Under the pieces are notes generated by a model. It did not search any database. It was not told the origin of the DNA and worked only from the letters and a program-made list of their open reading frames with translations. Below, one piece after another: positions 39,280 through 48,623 of a stretch of DNA of 64,000 nucleotides. The translations under genes were made by a program, and so were the position numbers. Positions within the stretch are counted from its first letter, which is position 1. Each line of letters starts with the position of its first letter. Source of the DNA: Kangiella koreensis DSM 16069 (lineage in GTDB: Bacteria > Pseudomonadota > Gammaproteobacteria > Enterobacterales > Kangiellaceae). The stretch covers positions 682,001-746,000 of the forward strand of contig NC_013166.1 of the NCBI RefSeq assembly GCF_000024085.1, in the 5' to 3' direction.

Positions 39280-40524
39280 ATGGCAACAGCAGTTAAACGG
39301 AAATCAGCTAAATCAAAAAAGACTAAGTTGAAAAATTTCCAGTGGGTAGGTGTTAATAAGCAGGGTAATAAAATGAAAGGCAAGATGCCTGCTGAAAGCG
39401 CTGATGCTGTGAAGCAGCAACTTTTAAAGCAGGGAATTAAGCCTAAAACGGTTAACGCAGAGCTATTCTCTTTTGGTGCAAGTAAGAAGCCCATTAAACC
39501 GATTGATATTGCGGTATTCTTACGACAGCTAGCGATTATGATGAAAGCTGGTGTACCTTTAGTTCAGTCCTTTGACATTATCGGTAAAGGTCATGAAAAT
39601 CCGAGTGTTCAAGACTTGGTCATGGATATTAAAACTGATGTCGAGTCAGGTAATCCTTTTGCTGACTCTTTACGCAATCACCCAAAATACTTCGATGATT
39701 TAGTGTGCGATTTAATTCATGCTGGTGAGCAGTCTGGTACTTTAGAGCAAATGCTGGATAGAATTGCGACCTATAAAGAAAAGACAGAAGCTCTGAAGTC
39801 AAAAATTAAATCAGCCATGATGTATCCTGCAGCAGTAATCACGGTATCTCTAGCCGTAACTGCTATTCTTCTTATTTACGTAGTTCCAATGTTTGAGGAT
39901 TTATTTTCTAATGCTGGAGCAGACTTGCCTGCTCTTACGGCCATGGTTGTTTCAATGTCGGAGAACATGCAGGCTAATTGGTATATTTACCTAGGGTTGT
40001 TAATAGCTATTGTCGTTGGTTATGTTCAGTTAAATAATAAGTCTGAAAAATTTAGGGATTCAAAGGATGCGTTATTGCTTAAGTTTCCTATTTTCGGCCC
40101 ATTAATTCAAAAAGCCGCTGTCGCACGTTATGCTCGTACACTAGCGACCACATTTGCCGCAGGTGTTCCTTTAGTTGATGCTTTAGATTCTGCCGCAGGA
40201 GCTTCTGGTAATGCGGTTTATCGTAAAGCCATCATGAAAATTAAAGAAGATGTTACTACGGGTTTGCAAATCAATCTGGCGATGATATCAACCGGGGTTT
40301 TCCCAAACATGGTGAATCAGATGGTTGCGATTGGTGAAGAGTCGGGTGCTGTTGATACCATGCTGGCGAAGGTAGCTGATATTTATGAGCAAGAGGTTGA
40401 TGATGCGGTCGATGGCTTGAGTTCTTTGATTGAGCCGTTTGTTATCGTCTTTATTGGTGGCGTTGTTGGTACAATTATTGTTGCAATGTACTTGCCAATC
40501 TTCAAATTGGGCGATGCTTTCTAA
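39280..40524 (+). CDS. pilC: Type IV pilus inner-membrane platform protein PilC
   Basis: The 414-residue protein has two GspF/PilC repeats, each with cytoplasmic helices and membrane segments (about 180-235 and 380-405). Repeat markers are VFLRQLAIMMKAGVPLVQSF and YARTLATTFAAGVPLVDAL, and LIHAGEQSGTLEQML with VAIGEESGAVDTML. PilC couples PilB to pilin assembly. Confidence 0.96.
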   Translation: MATAVKRKSAKSKKTKLKNFQWVGVNKQGNKMKGKMPAESADAVKQQLLKQGIKPKTVNAELFSFGASKKPIKPIDIAVFLRQLAIMMKAGVPLVQSFDIIGKGHENPSVQDLVMDIKTDVESGNPFADSLRNHPKYFDDLVCDLIHAGEQSGTLEQMLDRIATYKEKTEALKSKIKSAMMYPAAVITVSLAVTAILLIYVVPMFEDLFSNAGADLPALTAMVVSMSENMQANWYIYLGLLIAIVVGYVQLNNKSEKFRDSKDALLLKFPIFGPLIQKAAVARYARTLATTFAAGVPLVDALDSAAGASGNAVYRKAIMKIKEDVTTGLQINLAMISTGVFPNMVNQMVAIGEESGAVDTMLAKVADIYEQEVDDAVDGLSSLIEPFVIVFIGGVVGTIIVAMYLPIFKLGDAF

Positions 40525-40566
40525 CGACGAGCTTATATAAATCACATAATTTAAAAGATAGACAAC

Positions 40567-41475
40567 ATGATTGAAATTCTTTCAACAAACCTGCCCGTGT
40601 TGGCAGGTTTGGTTTTTATACTGGGGCTATTAACGGGTAGTTTTTTGAACGTGGTCATTCATCGACTACCGTTAATTCTAAATCGTGAATGGCGTACTAC
40701 TGCAACTGAAATTTTGACTGAAGCCAATTGCACCGTTTCTTGCCCTAAAGATGGTCTTCCTGAAAAATATAATCTGATGACTCCGGCTTCGGCATGTCCC
40801 AAGTGTCACCATAAGATCACTGCCTTGGAGAATATTCCGGTTTTTAGCTGGTTAGTTTTAAGAGGAAAGTGTTCCAACTGCAAAGCCAAAATCAGCGGTC
40901 GTTATCCTTTTGTTGAGCTCCTGACGGCTGTAACATTTATGGTGTGTGCCATTACCTTTGGTTGGTCCTGGTCACTGGCATTCGCCTTAATATTGACCTG
41001 TTTCTTGGTTGCTGGTAGCTATATCGATTATGACCATAAGATTCTGCCGGATCAATTAACCCTACCATTAGTCTGGATTGGTTTGGTGGCCGCACTTTGG
41101 CTGGCACCTGAGCTTGCTCAAACAGGCTTCGCTAAAGACTTACCATCGGCCGTTATTGGTGCCTTAGCGGGCTATTTGTCTCTTTGGTCGATCTATTGGC
41201 TATTTAAGCTACTGACCGGCAAAGAAGGCATGGGACATGGGGATTTTAAATTGCTTGCGGCGTTAGGAGCTTTCCTAGGATGGCAGATGCTGCCTTTAGT
41301 AATTTTATTATCCACGGTAACAGGTGCTGTTTTAGGTATTGTGGCGATGGTAGTTAGCAAGCAGGGGCGTGATTATAAAATCCCATTTGGCCCCTTTTTG
41401 GCTATTGCTGGCTGGATTGCCCTAATTTGGGGTGAGACGATTACCAATACCTATATTCAAATGTTGCAGCCTTAG
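40567..41475 (+). CDS. pilD: Prepilin peptidase / N-methyltransferase PilD
   Basis: Bifunctional type IV prepilin peptidase of 302 residues with about eight membrane segments. The zinc-binding Cys pairs CPKC and CSNC lie in the large cytoplasmic loop (about 78-115). Aspartic protease residues are in YIDYDHKILPDQL (D154/D156) and GHGDFKLLAALGAFLGW (D226). It cleaves PilA before Phe and methylates the new N-terminus. Confidence 0.96.
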   Translation: MIEILSTNLPVLAGLVFILGLLTGSFLNVVIHRLPLILNREWRTTATEILTEANCTVSCPKDGLPEKYNLMTPASACPKCHHKITALENIPVFSWLVLRGKCSNCKAKISGRYPFVELLTAVTFMVCAITFGWSWSLAFALILTCFLVAGSYIDYDHKILPDQLTLPLVWIGLVAALWLAPELAQTGFAKDLPSAVIGALAGYLSLWSIYWLFKLLTGKEGMGHGDFKLLAALGAFLGWQMLPLVILLSTVTGAVLGIVAMVVSKQGRDYKIPFGPFLAIAGWIALIWGETITNTYIQMLQP

Positions 41476-41527
41476 TAATTCCCAAAATGAGTAGGGAGCT
41501 GAAGGAAATCATCTAAATAATTTAGCC

Positions 41528-42127
41528 ATGACCTATAAAGTTGCTTTAACAGGTGGAATCGCTAGCGGTAAGACCGCTGTCAGTGATATGTTTGCGGAAC
41601 TTGGAGTGACGGTCATTGATGCTGATGTGATTGCGCGTGAAGTTGTTGCCAAGGGATCTCAGGCTTTACAGGCTATAACAGAGTATTTTGGCACGCAGGT
41701 TTTAACTGAAATAGGTGAGCTAGACCGTCAAAAGCTCCGTAGCATGGTATTCTCCGATGAGCAACAAAGGCAATGGCTTAACAATCTGCTTCACCCGCTG
41801 ATTCGAACGGAAATCAAGCAACGTCAAGAGTTAGCGCATTCAGCTTACTCGATCAGTGTAATTCCTTTATTGTTTGAAAGTGGTCAATATCGAAACTATG
41901 ATCGGGTGTTAACGGTTGACTGTCCCACAGCAATTCAGCTCAAGCGTTTAATGGAGCGCGATCAGTCAACCCTTGAGCAGGCCCAGGCAATTCTGGACAA
42001 GCAGGCAACTCGAGAACAACGCTTGTCGATTGCTGACGATGTTATTGTGAATGACTCAGATTTGCATTCCCTTAAGCAAAGCGTTATAAAGCTTGATAAC
42101 CAATACAGGCAATTAGCAAGGAATTAG
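41528..42127 (+). CDS. coaE: Dephospho-CoA kinase
   Basis: CoaE phosphorylates dephospho-CoA, the last step of coenzyme A synthesis. P-loop LTGGIASGKTAVSDMF (about 7-22), DADVIAREVV (about 32-41), HPLIRTEIKQR, and IPLLFESG (about 112-119). Length of 199 is normal. It follows pilD, its common neighbour. Confidence 0.96.
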   Translation: MTYKVALTGGIASGKTAVSDMFAELGVTVIDADVIAREVVAKGSQALQAITEYFGTQVLTEIGELDRQKLRSMVFSDEQQRQWLNNLLHPLIRTEIKQRQELAHSAYSISVIPLLFESGQYRNYDRVLTVDCPTAIQLKRLMERDQSTLEQAQAILDKQATREQRLSIADDVIVNDSDLHSLKQSVIKLDNQYRQLARN

Positions 42128-42134
42128 GCAATTG

Positions 42135-42902
42135 ATGCCCGAAGCTGCCAGTTATATCTTGTATGAGCATCCGCTCAATGAGCAGATACGCGCTTATCTG
42201 CGCTTAGAAAATCTTTTTAATATTCAGCAAGAACTCCAGTCTATTGATTCTGTTGCTTCGCACATTGCAGCGTTGCATAACTTGTGGGAGATTCTGGACT
42301 GCCTTGATCGAGGCGATCTTAAGGCCGAGCTTCTCAAAGAGCTTGAGCAACAAAAAAACCATTTTAAACAGCTGGAAGCCAGTCCCTATATAGATGACGT
42401 TAAACTCAAGCGCTTTTTAGAGCAACTCCAGCAGCTTTATCTCTGGGTGGCTAATTATCAGGGAAAATTCGGTGCAACATTACGCCAAGATCGTTTTATT
42501 GACTTGATTAAGCATCGAATTCGTATTCCAGGCGCTTCCTGTAGCTTTGACTTACCCGAGTTACACCAGTTTTTACAACAGCCCGTTAATTATCGGCAAC
42601 AGAAGTTTACAGAATGGTTTGAACATTTTGATGGGCTGAATAAGTGTCTTAAGGTCTTATTACGGTTGTATCGTGAAAACGGTCAGTTTGTCGATGGCGA
42701 AACCAACAATGGTGCTTATCAGCATAATTTTGATAAAAAGCAAAACCCCCATCTAATTAGGGTAAAAATGCCTATTGCTACCAGTGTTTATCCTGAAATA
42801 AGCGGCTCGAAATATTGTTTTACGATTCGGTTTATTCAGCCGGGGGAGCAGGAACAGAAGGTACTGTCAGATGATACTAAATTCCAGGTGGCGATTTGCT
42901 GA
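42135..42902 (+). CDS. zapD: Cell division protein ZapD
   Basis: ZapD binds the C-terminal tail of FtsZ and bundles filaments. The 255-residue all-helical/beta product begins MPEAASYILYEHPLNEQIRAYLRLE-like sequence (given only in part here: YEHPLNEQIRAYLRLENLF, about 11-29), contains RIRIPGASCSFDLPELHQFL and a beta-rich C-terminus. ATG 42135 fits the AGG at 42126-42128 better than TTG 42132. The gene is next to coaE, as in E. coli. Confidence 0.94.
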   Translation: MPEAASYILYEHPLNEQIRAYLRLENLFNIQQELQSIDSVASHIAALHNLWEILDCLDRGDLKAELLKELEQQKNHFKQLEASPYIDDVKLKRFLEQLQQLYLWVANYQGKFGATLRQDRFIDLIKHRIRIPGASCSFDLPELHQFLQQPVNYRQQKFTEWFEHFDGLNKCLKVLLRLYRENGQFVDGETNNGAYQHNFDKKQNPHLIRVKMPIATSVYPEISGSKYCFTIRFIQPGEQEQKVLSDDTKFQVAIC

Positions 42903-43005
42903 CTTGTAGGCCGTTTAAAACAGTAAACTGTTGCTACAACTAATTGGCGCATTCTGTATTTTCATTTGGTACTATAAACCTGAACGGATTTAATAAGGTT
43001 TCAAC

Positions 43006-43875
43006 ATGGCTCTTTTAACACTCATAATCGCTTTATTATTCGAACGTTATTTTCATACAGGTAATAGCGACGAACGCCAGAAGTACAGTAATGCTAACTG
43101 GTTTGTTGCTTATCAAAAACGATTGGGCGAGTCGTTTGGCGAGCAGTCATGGTTTAAAGGCTGGCTTGCGGAGGCTGCATTAATTCTACTTCCTGTTATA
43201 TTGATTTTCTTATTGTTTGAAACCTTTGGTGATGGTTTCATCTCCTCTTTAATTATGCTTGCCTTGGCGGTCGTTATTCTGGTTCATTGCTTGGGCCCTG
43301 AGTCACCACGAAAGTCTCTACGAGAGTATTTTTCCGATATTGCTCAGGATGATGAGCAGGGTGCTTATGAACATGCTGTGAACTTTGCCGGTAAAGAAGC
43401 TGATGATTGGGCGCAAACCCAGCGTATGGTCAGCCAGGCCATCTTCACCGAAACTCAGCGTCGTTATGCTGCTGTGGTTATCTGGTTTGTGTTGCTAGGG
43501 CCTGCGGGGGCATTGCTATATCGCTTACTGGACTGGTATTTAGCTAATAATCCAGAAGGTAGTTTGTCTGCGCCACTTAAGTCGATAATGGACTGGGTTG
43601 CAGGTCGTATTTCAGTATTGGCCTATTTGCTTGCCGGTGATATGGCTTCGGGTGTTTCTAAGATTAAAAGGAAGTTCTTTGACTTTAATGTCGATGGTAT
43701 GGAGCTGGTTGAGGAAACCGGGGTGGCAGCTATTGGCCCTGTTCTTGATTGTGAAACTGAGCAAAAACAGAAGGTTGCCGAGAATTTATGTGCTTTAAAG
43801 CTCACTGAGCGAACCGGCGTTATTCTATTTGCTTTCGTAGCAGTCATGTCATTATTGGGTTGGACCTGGGTTTGA
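43006..43875 (+). CDS. ampE: AmpE-like membrane protein
   Basis: A 289-residue protein of the AmpE/CobD-like family with about four membrane segments (roughly 55-75, 80-97, 150-175, 268-288). The N-terminal LLTLIIALLFERYF and the middle GKEADDWAQTQRMVSQAIFTETQRRYAAVV match the family. In E. coli ampE is co-transcribed with ampD and linked to beta-lactamase induction; here it lies about 10 kb from ampD but keeps its place before aceE. Confidence 0.85.
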   Translation: MALLTLIIALLFERYFHTGNSDERQKYSNANWFVAYQKRLGESFGEQSWFKGWLAEAALILLPVILIFLLFETFGDGFISSLIMLALAVVILVHCLGPESPRKSLREYFSDIAQDDEQGAYEHAVNFAGKEADDWAQTQRMVSQAIFTETQRRYAAVVIWFVLLGPAGALLYRLLDWYLANNPEGSLSAPLKSIMDWVAGRISVLAYLLAGDMASGVSKIKRKFFDFNVDGMELVEETGVAAIGPVLDCETEQKQKVAENLCALKLTERTGVILFAFVAVMSLLGWTWV

Positions 43876-44093
43876 ATAATTAACAAGAGTTAAATATTGT
43901 CCCTGGTTTGGCCTAACTCAAATACTGGTCAAAAACCACCGCTGAAAGTATCTTTTTTCCTTCATTTTGTCTATGATGGGCACTTTGCGAATTTTAGTTA
44001 AGTTGATTAACAGTTGTTAATTATCTGTTGGCAACTCTCTTGTAAAGACCATCGGTACTGAAATTAGTATTGAATAAGCAGTACTGAGGCCAA

Positions 44094-46790
44094 ATGAAAG
44101 GCAAGAATATGACACAAGATCAAAAAAATGATGCACCAATCGAAGACGTTGATCCGATTGAAACTCAGGAGTGGATCGATGCTCTAGATGCGGTAATGGC
44201 AGAAGAGGGCGTTGAGCGTGCTCATTACCTGCTTGAAAAATTAGTCGCTAAAGCACGTCGTGCTGGCGCAAATTTACCATTTGATTTAACCACTGCGTAT
44301 TTAAATACGATTCCCCCCTCCCAAGAAGCACACATGCCTGGCGATCAGGAAATGGAGCGCCGCTTGCGTGCCATTATCCGCTGGAATGCGATTGCCATAG
44401 TGTTGCAGGCCTCTAAAAAAGATTTGGAACTTGGCGGGCATTTATCGAGTTTTGCTTCGAGCGCCACTCTTTATGATGTGGGCTTTAACCACTTCTTCCA
44501 TGCTGCTGATGATGAGCACGGCGGTGATTTGATTTATTATCAAGGCCACTGCTCGCCAGGCATCTATGCTCGAGCTTTTCTCGAAGGCCGTTTAGATGAA
44601 GACCAATTGGCTAACTTCCGCCAGGAAGTCGATGGCAAAGGCCTTTCCTCTTATCCGCACCCTTGGCTAATGCCAGAGTTTTGGCAGTTCCCAACCGTTT
44701 CTATGGGCTTGGGTCCAATTCAGGCAATCTACCAGGCGCGTTTCTTAAAGTATCTTGAGGATCGTGGTTTAGCTAAAACCAAAGGCCGTAAAGTGTGGGC
44801 CTTCCTGGGTGACGGTGAAATGGATGAGCCTGAGTCAATGGGGGCGATCAGTCTTGCAGGTCGTGAGAAACTGGATAACTTGATCTTCGTGGTGAACTGT
44901 AACCTACAGCGTCTTGATGGCCCAGTTCGTGGTAATGGCAAAATTATCCAGGAGCTGGAAGGCGAGTTCCGTGGTGCGGGTTGGAGCGTACTCAAAGTCA
45001 TTTGGGGCCGCTATTGGGATCCTCTGATTGCGCGTGATACCGAAGGTCGCTTGTTGAAAGTGATGAACGAAACGGTTGACGGCGAGTATCAAAATTGTAA
45101 GGCCAAAGGTGGTGCCTATACGCGCGAAAAATTCTTCGGTAAAGATCCCAAACTATTAGAAATGGTTGCTAATATGTCGGATGAAGACATTTGGCGTTTG
45201 AACCGTGGCGGTCATGATCCGCATAAAGTCTATGCCGCCTATCATCGTGCGGTCAATACTGAAGGCCAGCCAACTGTTATTCTAGCTAAAACCGTTAAAG
45301 GTTATGGCATGGGTTCATCGGGCGAAGGAAAAAATATTTCGCACCAGGTGAAGAAGATGAACCTTGAAGCGCTTAAGCATTTCCGCGACCGTTTTAATGT
45401 ACCGATTCCTGATGATAAGTTGGAAGAGGTTCCTTTCTATCATCCAGGCGAAGACAGCGACGAAATCAAATATCTTCGTGAGCGCCGTGAAAAACTGGGT
45501 GGTTATCTTCCGGCACGTCGTCCTCAATCTGATTCTTTGGATATTCCACCTCTGTCGGATTTTGAGCCATTGCTTAAGGCAACCGGTGACCGCGAAATAT
45601 CAACCACCATGGCATTTGTGCGTGCCTTGAATATATTATTGAAAAATAAAGGATTAAAAGACCGTATTGTGCCAATCATCCCTGATGAGGCACGTACCTT
45701 TGGGATGGAAGGTTTGTTCCGTCAAATCGGCATTTACTCTTCTTCAGGACAGTTGTATGAGCCAGTTGATTCCGATCAGATCATGTATTATCGCGAAGAT
45801 AAGAAAGGTCAGATTTTGGAAGAGGGTATCAACGAAGCCGGAGCCATGTCATCGTGGATGGCTGCTGCGACCAGCTATTCGAGCAATAATCTGCCGATGA
45901 TTCCTTTTTATGTCTATTACTCAATGTTTGGTTTCCAGCGCATTGGTGATCTGGCCTGGGCTGCTGGCGATATGCAGGCGCGAGGCTTCCTGATTGGTGC
46001 TACCTCTGGCCGCACAACCTTGAATGGCGAAGGCTTGCAGCATCAGGATGGTCACAGTCATATGATTTCAGCAACCATTCCAAATTGCATTAGTTATGAC
46101 CCGACTTACGCACACGAGCTGGCAGTGATTGTTCGCGAGGGTATGCGTCGTATGTATCGCGATCAGGAAAATGTGTTCTATTACATCACGACTCTTAACG
46201 AAAACTATCCGCACCCTGAAATGCCTGAAGGTTCAGAAGAGGGCATTATTAAAGGAATGTACTTATTGCACGAAAACAAATCTCGCAAGAAAGCGCCGCG
46301 TGTTCAATTGATGGGCTCAGGTTCTATCTTGCGCGAAGTTGAATATGCAGCAGACCTGTTGGAAAAAGATTTTGGTGTCTTATCAGATGTATGGTCAGTA
46401 ACCAGTTTCACTGAATTGCGTCGCGAAGGTATGGCCGTCGAGCGTGAAAACATGCTGAACCCCACCAAGAAGCCTAAACAGTCCTATGTTGAGCAGTGTT
46501 TGGCTAAGCAGAAAGGGCCAGTGATTGCATCGACAGATCACATGAAATCTTATGCTGATCAAATTCGAAACTTTGTACCGCAAAAATACGCGGTGCTGGG
46601 TACCGATGGGTTTGGTCGTTCAGACAGTCGCGAGAATTTACGTCGCTTCTTCGAGGTAGACCGTTATTACATTGTATTGGCAGCGCTTAAAACTTTGGCT
46701 GATGAAGGTGACATTGATGTTAAAGAAGTCACTAAGGCTATCAAGCGCTACAACATTGATACAGACAAAGCCGATCCGGCAACCCTATAA
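44094..46790 (+). CDS. aceE: Pyruvate dehydrogenase E1 component (homodimeric)
   Basis: Thiamine-diphosphate enzyme of 898 residues that decarboxylates pyruvate and acetylates the E2 lipoyl groups. N-terminal DVDPIETQEWIDAL, ThDP/Mg site GDGEMDEPESMGAI...NLQRLDGPVRGNG, and active loop HDPHKVYAAYH. Length fits the E. coli-type alpha2 enzyme (887). ATG 44109, preceded by AAAGG seven bases away, is an equally good start. No pdhR gene is present upstream, unlike E. coli. Confidence 0.97.
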   Translation: MKGKNMTQDQKNDAPIEDVDPIETQEWIDALDAVMAEEGVERAHYLLEKLVAKARRAGANLPFDLTTAYLNTIPPSQEAHMPGDQEMERRLRAIIRWNAIAIVLQASKKDLELGGHLSSFASSATLYDVGFNHFFHAADDEHGGDLIYYQGHCSPGIYARAFLEGRLDEDQLANFRQEVDGKGLSSYPHPWLMPEFWQFPTVSMGLGPIQAIYQARFLKYLEDRGLAKTKGRKVWAFLGDGEMDEPESMGAISLAGREKLDNLIFVVNCNLQRLDGPVRGNGKIIQELEGEFRGAGWSVLKVIWGRYWDPLIARDTEGRLLKVMNETVDGEYQNCKAKGGAYTREKFFGKDPKLLEMVANMSDEDIWRLNRGGHDPHKVYAAYHRAVNTEGQPTVILAKTVKGYGMGSSGEGKNISHQVKKMNLEALKHFRDRFNVPIPDDKLEEVPFYHPGEDSDEIKYLRERREKLGGYLPARRPQSDSLDIPPLSDFEPLLKATGDREISTTMAFVRALNILLKNKGLKDRIVPIIPDEARTFGMEGLFRQIGIYSSSGQLYEPVDSDQIMYYREDKKGQILEEGINEAGAMSSWMAAATSYSSNNLPMIPFYVYYSMFGFQRIGDLAWAAGDMQARGFLIGATSGRTTLNGEGLQHQDGHSHMISATIPNCISYDPTYAHELAVIVREGMRRMYRDQENVFYYITTLNENYPHPEMPEGSEEGIIKGMYLLHENKSRKKAPRVQLMGSGSILREVEYAADLLEKDFGVLSDVWSVTSFTELRREGMAVERENMLNPTKKPKQSYVEQCLAKQKGPVIASTDHMKSYADQIRNFVPQKYAVLGTDGFGRSDSRENLRRFFEVDRYYIVLAALKTLADEGDIDVKEVTKAIKRYNIDTDKADPATL

Positions 46791-46805
46791 ACTGGAGGAA
46801 ACATC

Positions 46806-48485
46806 GTGGCAGATATTACACAAGTAAAAGTCCCCGATATTGGTGATGCCAGTGGGGTTGATGTTATTGAAGTATTGGTCAAGGTCGGTGACACCATCGA
46901 GCTTGAGGATGGTTTGATTGTTCTGGAAACTGATAAGGCTACTATGGAAGTGCCTTCGAGCCATGCTGGCGTGGTCAAATCCATTGAAATAAAGGTCGGT
47001 GATAAGGTTTCCGAAGGTGATGTCATCTTGTCCATTGAAGCTGCTGAAACTAGCGCAGAGGCTGATGATTCTGCAGGTGAAGAATCAGAGGAAAGACAGG
47101 CTGATGAAACTGAGGAGTCTCAAGACGACTCAAAACAGCAGACTTCTCCACAGGAGACTGAAGAGGATGATTCCTCCGATGACGAAGAACAAGCAGGCGA
47201 AGAAAAAGAAGAGCCTTTAATCATTCCCGACATTGGTGATGCCAGTGGCGTAGATGTGATTGAGGTTAGTGTTCAGGCGGGCGACAGCATCGAAAAAGAC
47301 GATAGCTTGATTGTGCTTGAAACAGAAAAGGCAACCATGGAAGTGCCATCGCCGTCTGCAGGTACCATTGTCTCCATGAGCGTTAAAGCTGGTGATAAGG
47401 TGAGTCAGGGCGATCAAATTGGTGTCATTAAAACGGTTTCCAGCAAACCATCTAAAGCGAAGACAGCGGAACAGAAGTCGGAACAAAGTTCTGAACCCGC
47501 ACAAGATTCACCAAAACAACCTGATACACCAAAACCAGCTCCGGTTTCTGACTACCCTGTACAGTCTCCGCAAGAAGGTAAGTTAGTACATGCTAGCCCG
47601 GCAGTGCGTCGTTTAGCACGTGAGTTCGGAGTTGACCTGAGCAAGGTAAAAGGCACTGGTCCTAAGTCGCGGGTCATGAAAGAGGATGTGCAATCCTTTA
47701 TTAAGTTCGAATTGTCGCGTCCAAAAGCAACTGCAAGTTCAGGAGCTGTGGGCACTCCAGATCTTCCTGAAATCGATTTCTCGAAATTTGGTGAGGTGGA
47801 GCAAAAGCCTCTAAGCCGAATCCAGAAAATCAGCAGTGTGAATTTGCACCGTAACTGGACCATGATCCCCCATGTGACCCAGCACGAAGATGCCGACATT
47901 ACCGAGCTGGATGCTTTCCGCAAAAGCATGAAAGATGAAGCAGCGAAGGAAGGCGTTCGTCTGACTCCGCTTGCTTTCATCATGAAAGCTTTGGTAGCGA
48001 GTTTGAAAGCATTTCCGAGCTTTAATGCATCACTCGCCAATGACGGTGAAAACCTGATCTTGAAGAAGTATTACAATATTGGCGTTGCCGTCGATACACC
48101 GGACGGCTTGGTAGTCCCTGTGATTCGCGATGTAGACAAAAAATCAGTCTATGAACTGGCCAATGAGCTGGGTGAAATGTCTGAGAAAGCCCGTAACAAG
48201 AAACTGGGCGCAGCCGATATGCAAGGTGGCTGTTTCACCATTTCGTCATTGGGTGGCATCGGTGGTACATCCTTTACGCCAATCGTGAACTGGCCAGATG
48301 TTGCCATTCTTGGCTTATCGCGTAATCAGATGAAACCGGTATGGAATGGCAAAGAGTTTGAGCCACGCATGATGTTGCCAATGTCGCTGTCCTATGACCA
48401 CCGGGTGATTGACGGTGCGGTGGCGGCGCGCTTTATTGTTCATCTCAGTAAAATGTTAGGCGATATAAGACGAGTCATACTATAA
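46806..48485 (+). CDS. aceF: Dihydrolipoamide acetyltransferase, E2 of pyruvate dehydrogenase
   Basis: The 559-residue E2 has two lipoyl domains with modified lysines about K44 (ETDKATMEVPS) and K175 (ETEKATMEVPS), an acidic Ser/Glu/Asp linker between them, a Pro/Lys/Ser linker, the E1/E3-binding domain ASPAVRRLAREFGVDLSKVK (about 260-279) and the catalytic domain ending with DHRVIDGAVAARF (His about 532, Asp about 536). E. coli has three lipoyl domains; two are present here. Start GTG 46806 follows GGAGGA closely, 15 bases after aceE. Confidence 0.97.
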   Translation: MADITQVKVPDIGDASGVDVIEVLVKVGDTIELEDGLIVLETDKATMEVPSSHAGVVKSIEIKVGDKVSEGDVILSIEAAETSAEADDSAGEESEERQADETEESQDDSKQQTSPQETEEDDSSDDEEQAGEEKEEPLIIPDIGDASGVDVIEVSVQAGDSIEKDDSLIVLETEKATMEVPSPSAGTIVSMSVKAGDKVSQGDQIGVIKTVSSKPSKAKTAEQKSEQSSEPAQDSPKQPDTPKPAPVSDYPVQSPQEGKLVHASPAVRRLAREFGVDLSKVKGTGPKSRVMKEDVQSFIKFELSRPKATASSGAVGTPDLPEIDFSKFGEVEQKPLSRIQKISSVNLHRNWTMIPHVTQHEDADITELDAFRKSMKDEAAKEGVRLTPLAFIMKALVASLKAFPSFNASLANDGENLILKKYYNIGVAVDTPDGLVVPVIRDVDKKSVYELANELGEMSEKARNKKLGAADMQGGCFTISSLGGIGGTSFTPIVNWPDVAILGLSRNQMKPVWNGKEFEPRMMLPMSLSYDHRVIDGAVAARFIVHLSKMLGDIRRVIL

Positions 48486-48541
48486 AGGCGCTAGAAACAG
48501 CGAATTGATTGATGATTTTTCAGTCAGTTCAGGTAAAATAC

Positions 48542-48565
48542 GCCACTCTTTTGGAGTGGCTAATA
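48542..48565 (+). terminator. Hairpin between aceF and lpdA, possible attenuator
   Basis: GCCACTC (48542-48548) pairs with GAGTGGC (48554-48560), loop TTTTG, followed by TAATAAATTTT. The U-tract is weak, so partial termination or mRNA processing between E2 and E3 is as likely as full termination. Confidence 0.5.
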
Positions 48566-48623
48566 AATTTTAAGCAATTTTGCGAGCTGTTAGCTCCGAA
48601 TTCAGATACAAAAAGAGGATCCT

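Noticed and set aside
43923..43940. TGGTcaaaaACCA as a PdhR operator before aceE
   Set aside because: The half-sites are separated by five bases instead of the three in the PdhR consensus, and no pdhR gene is in the window.
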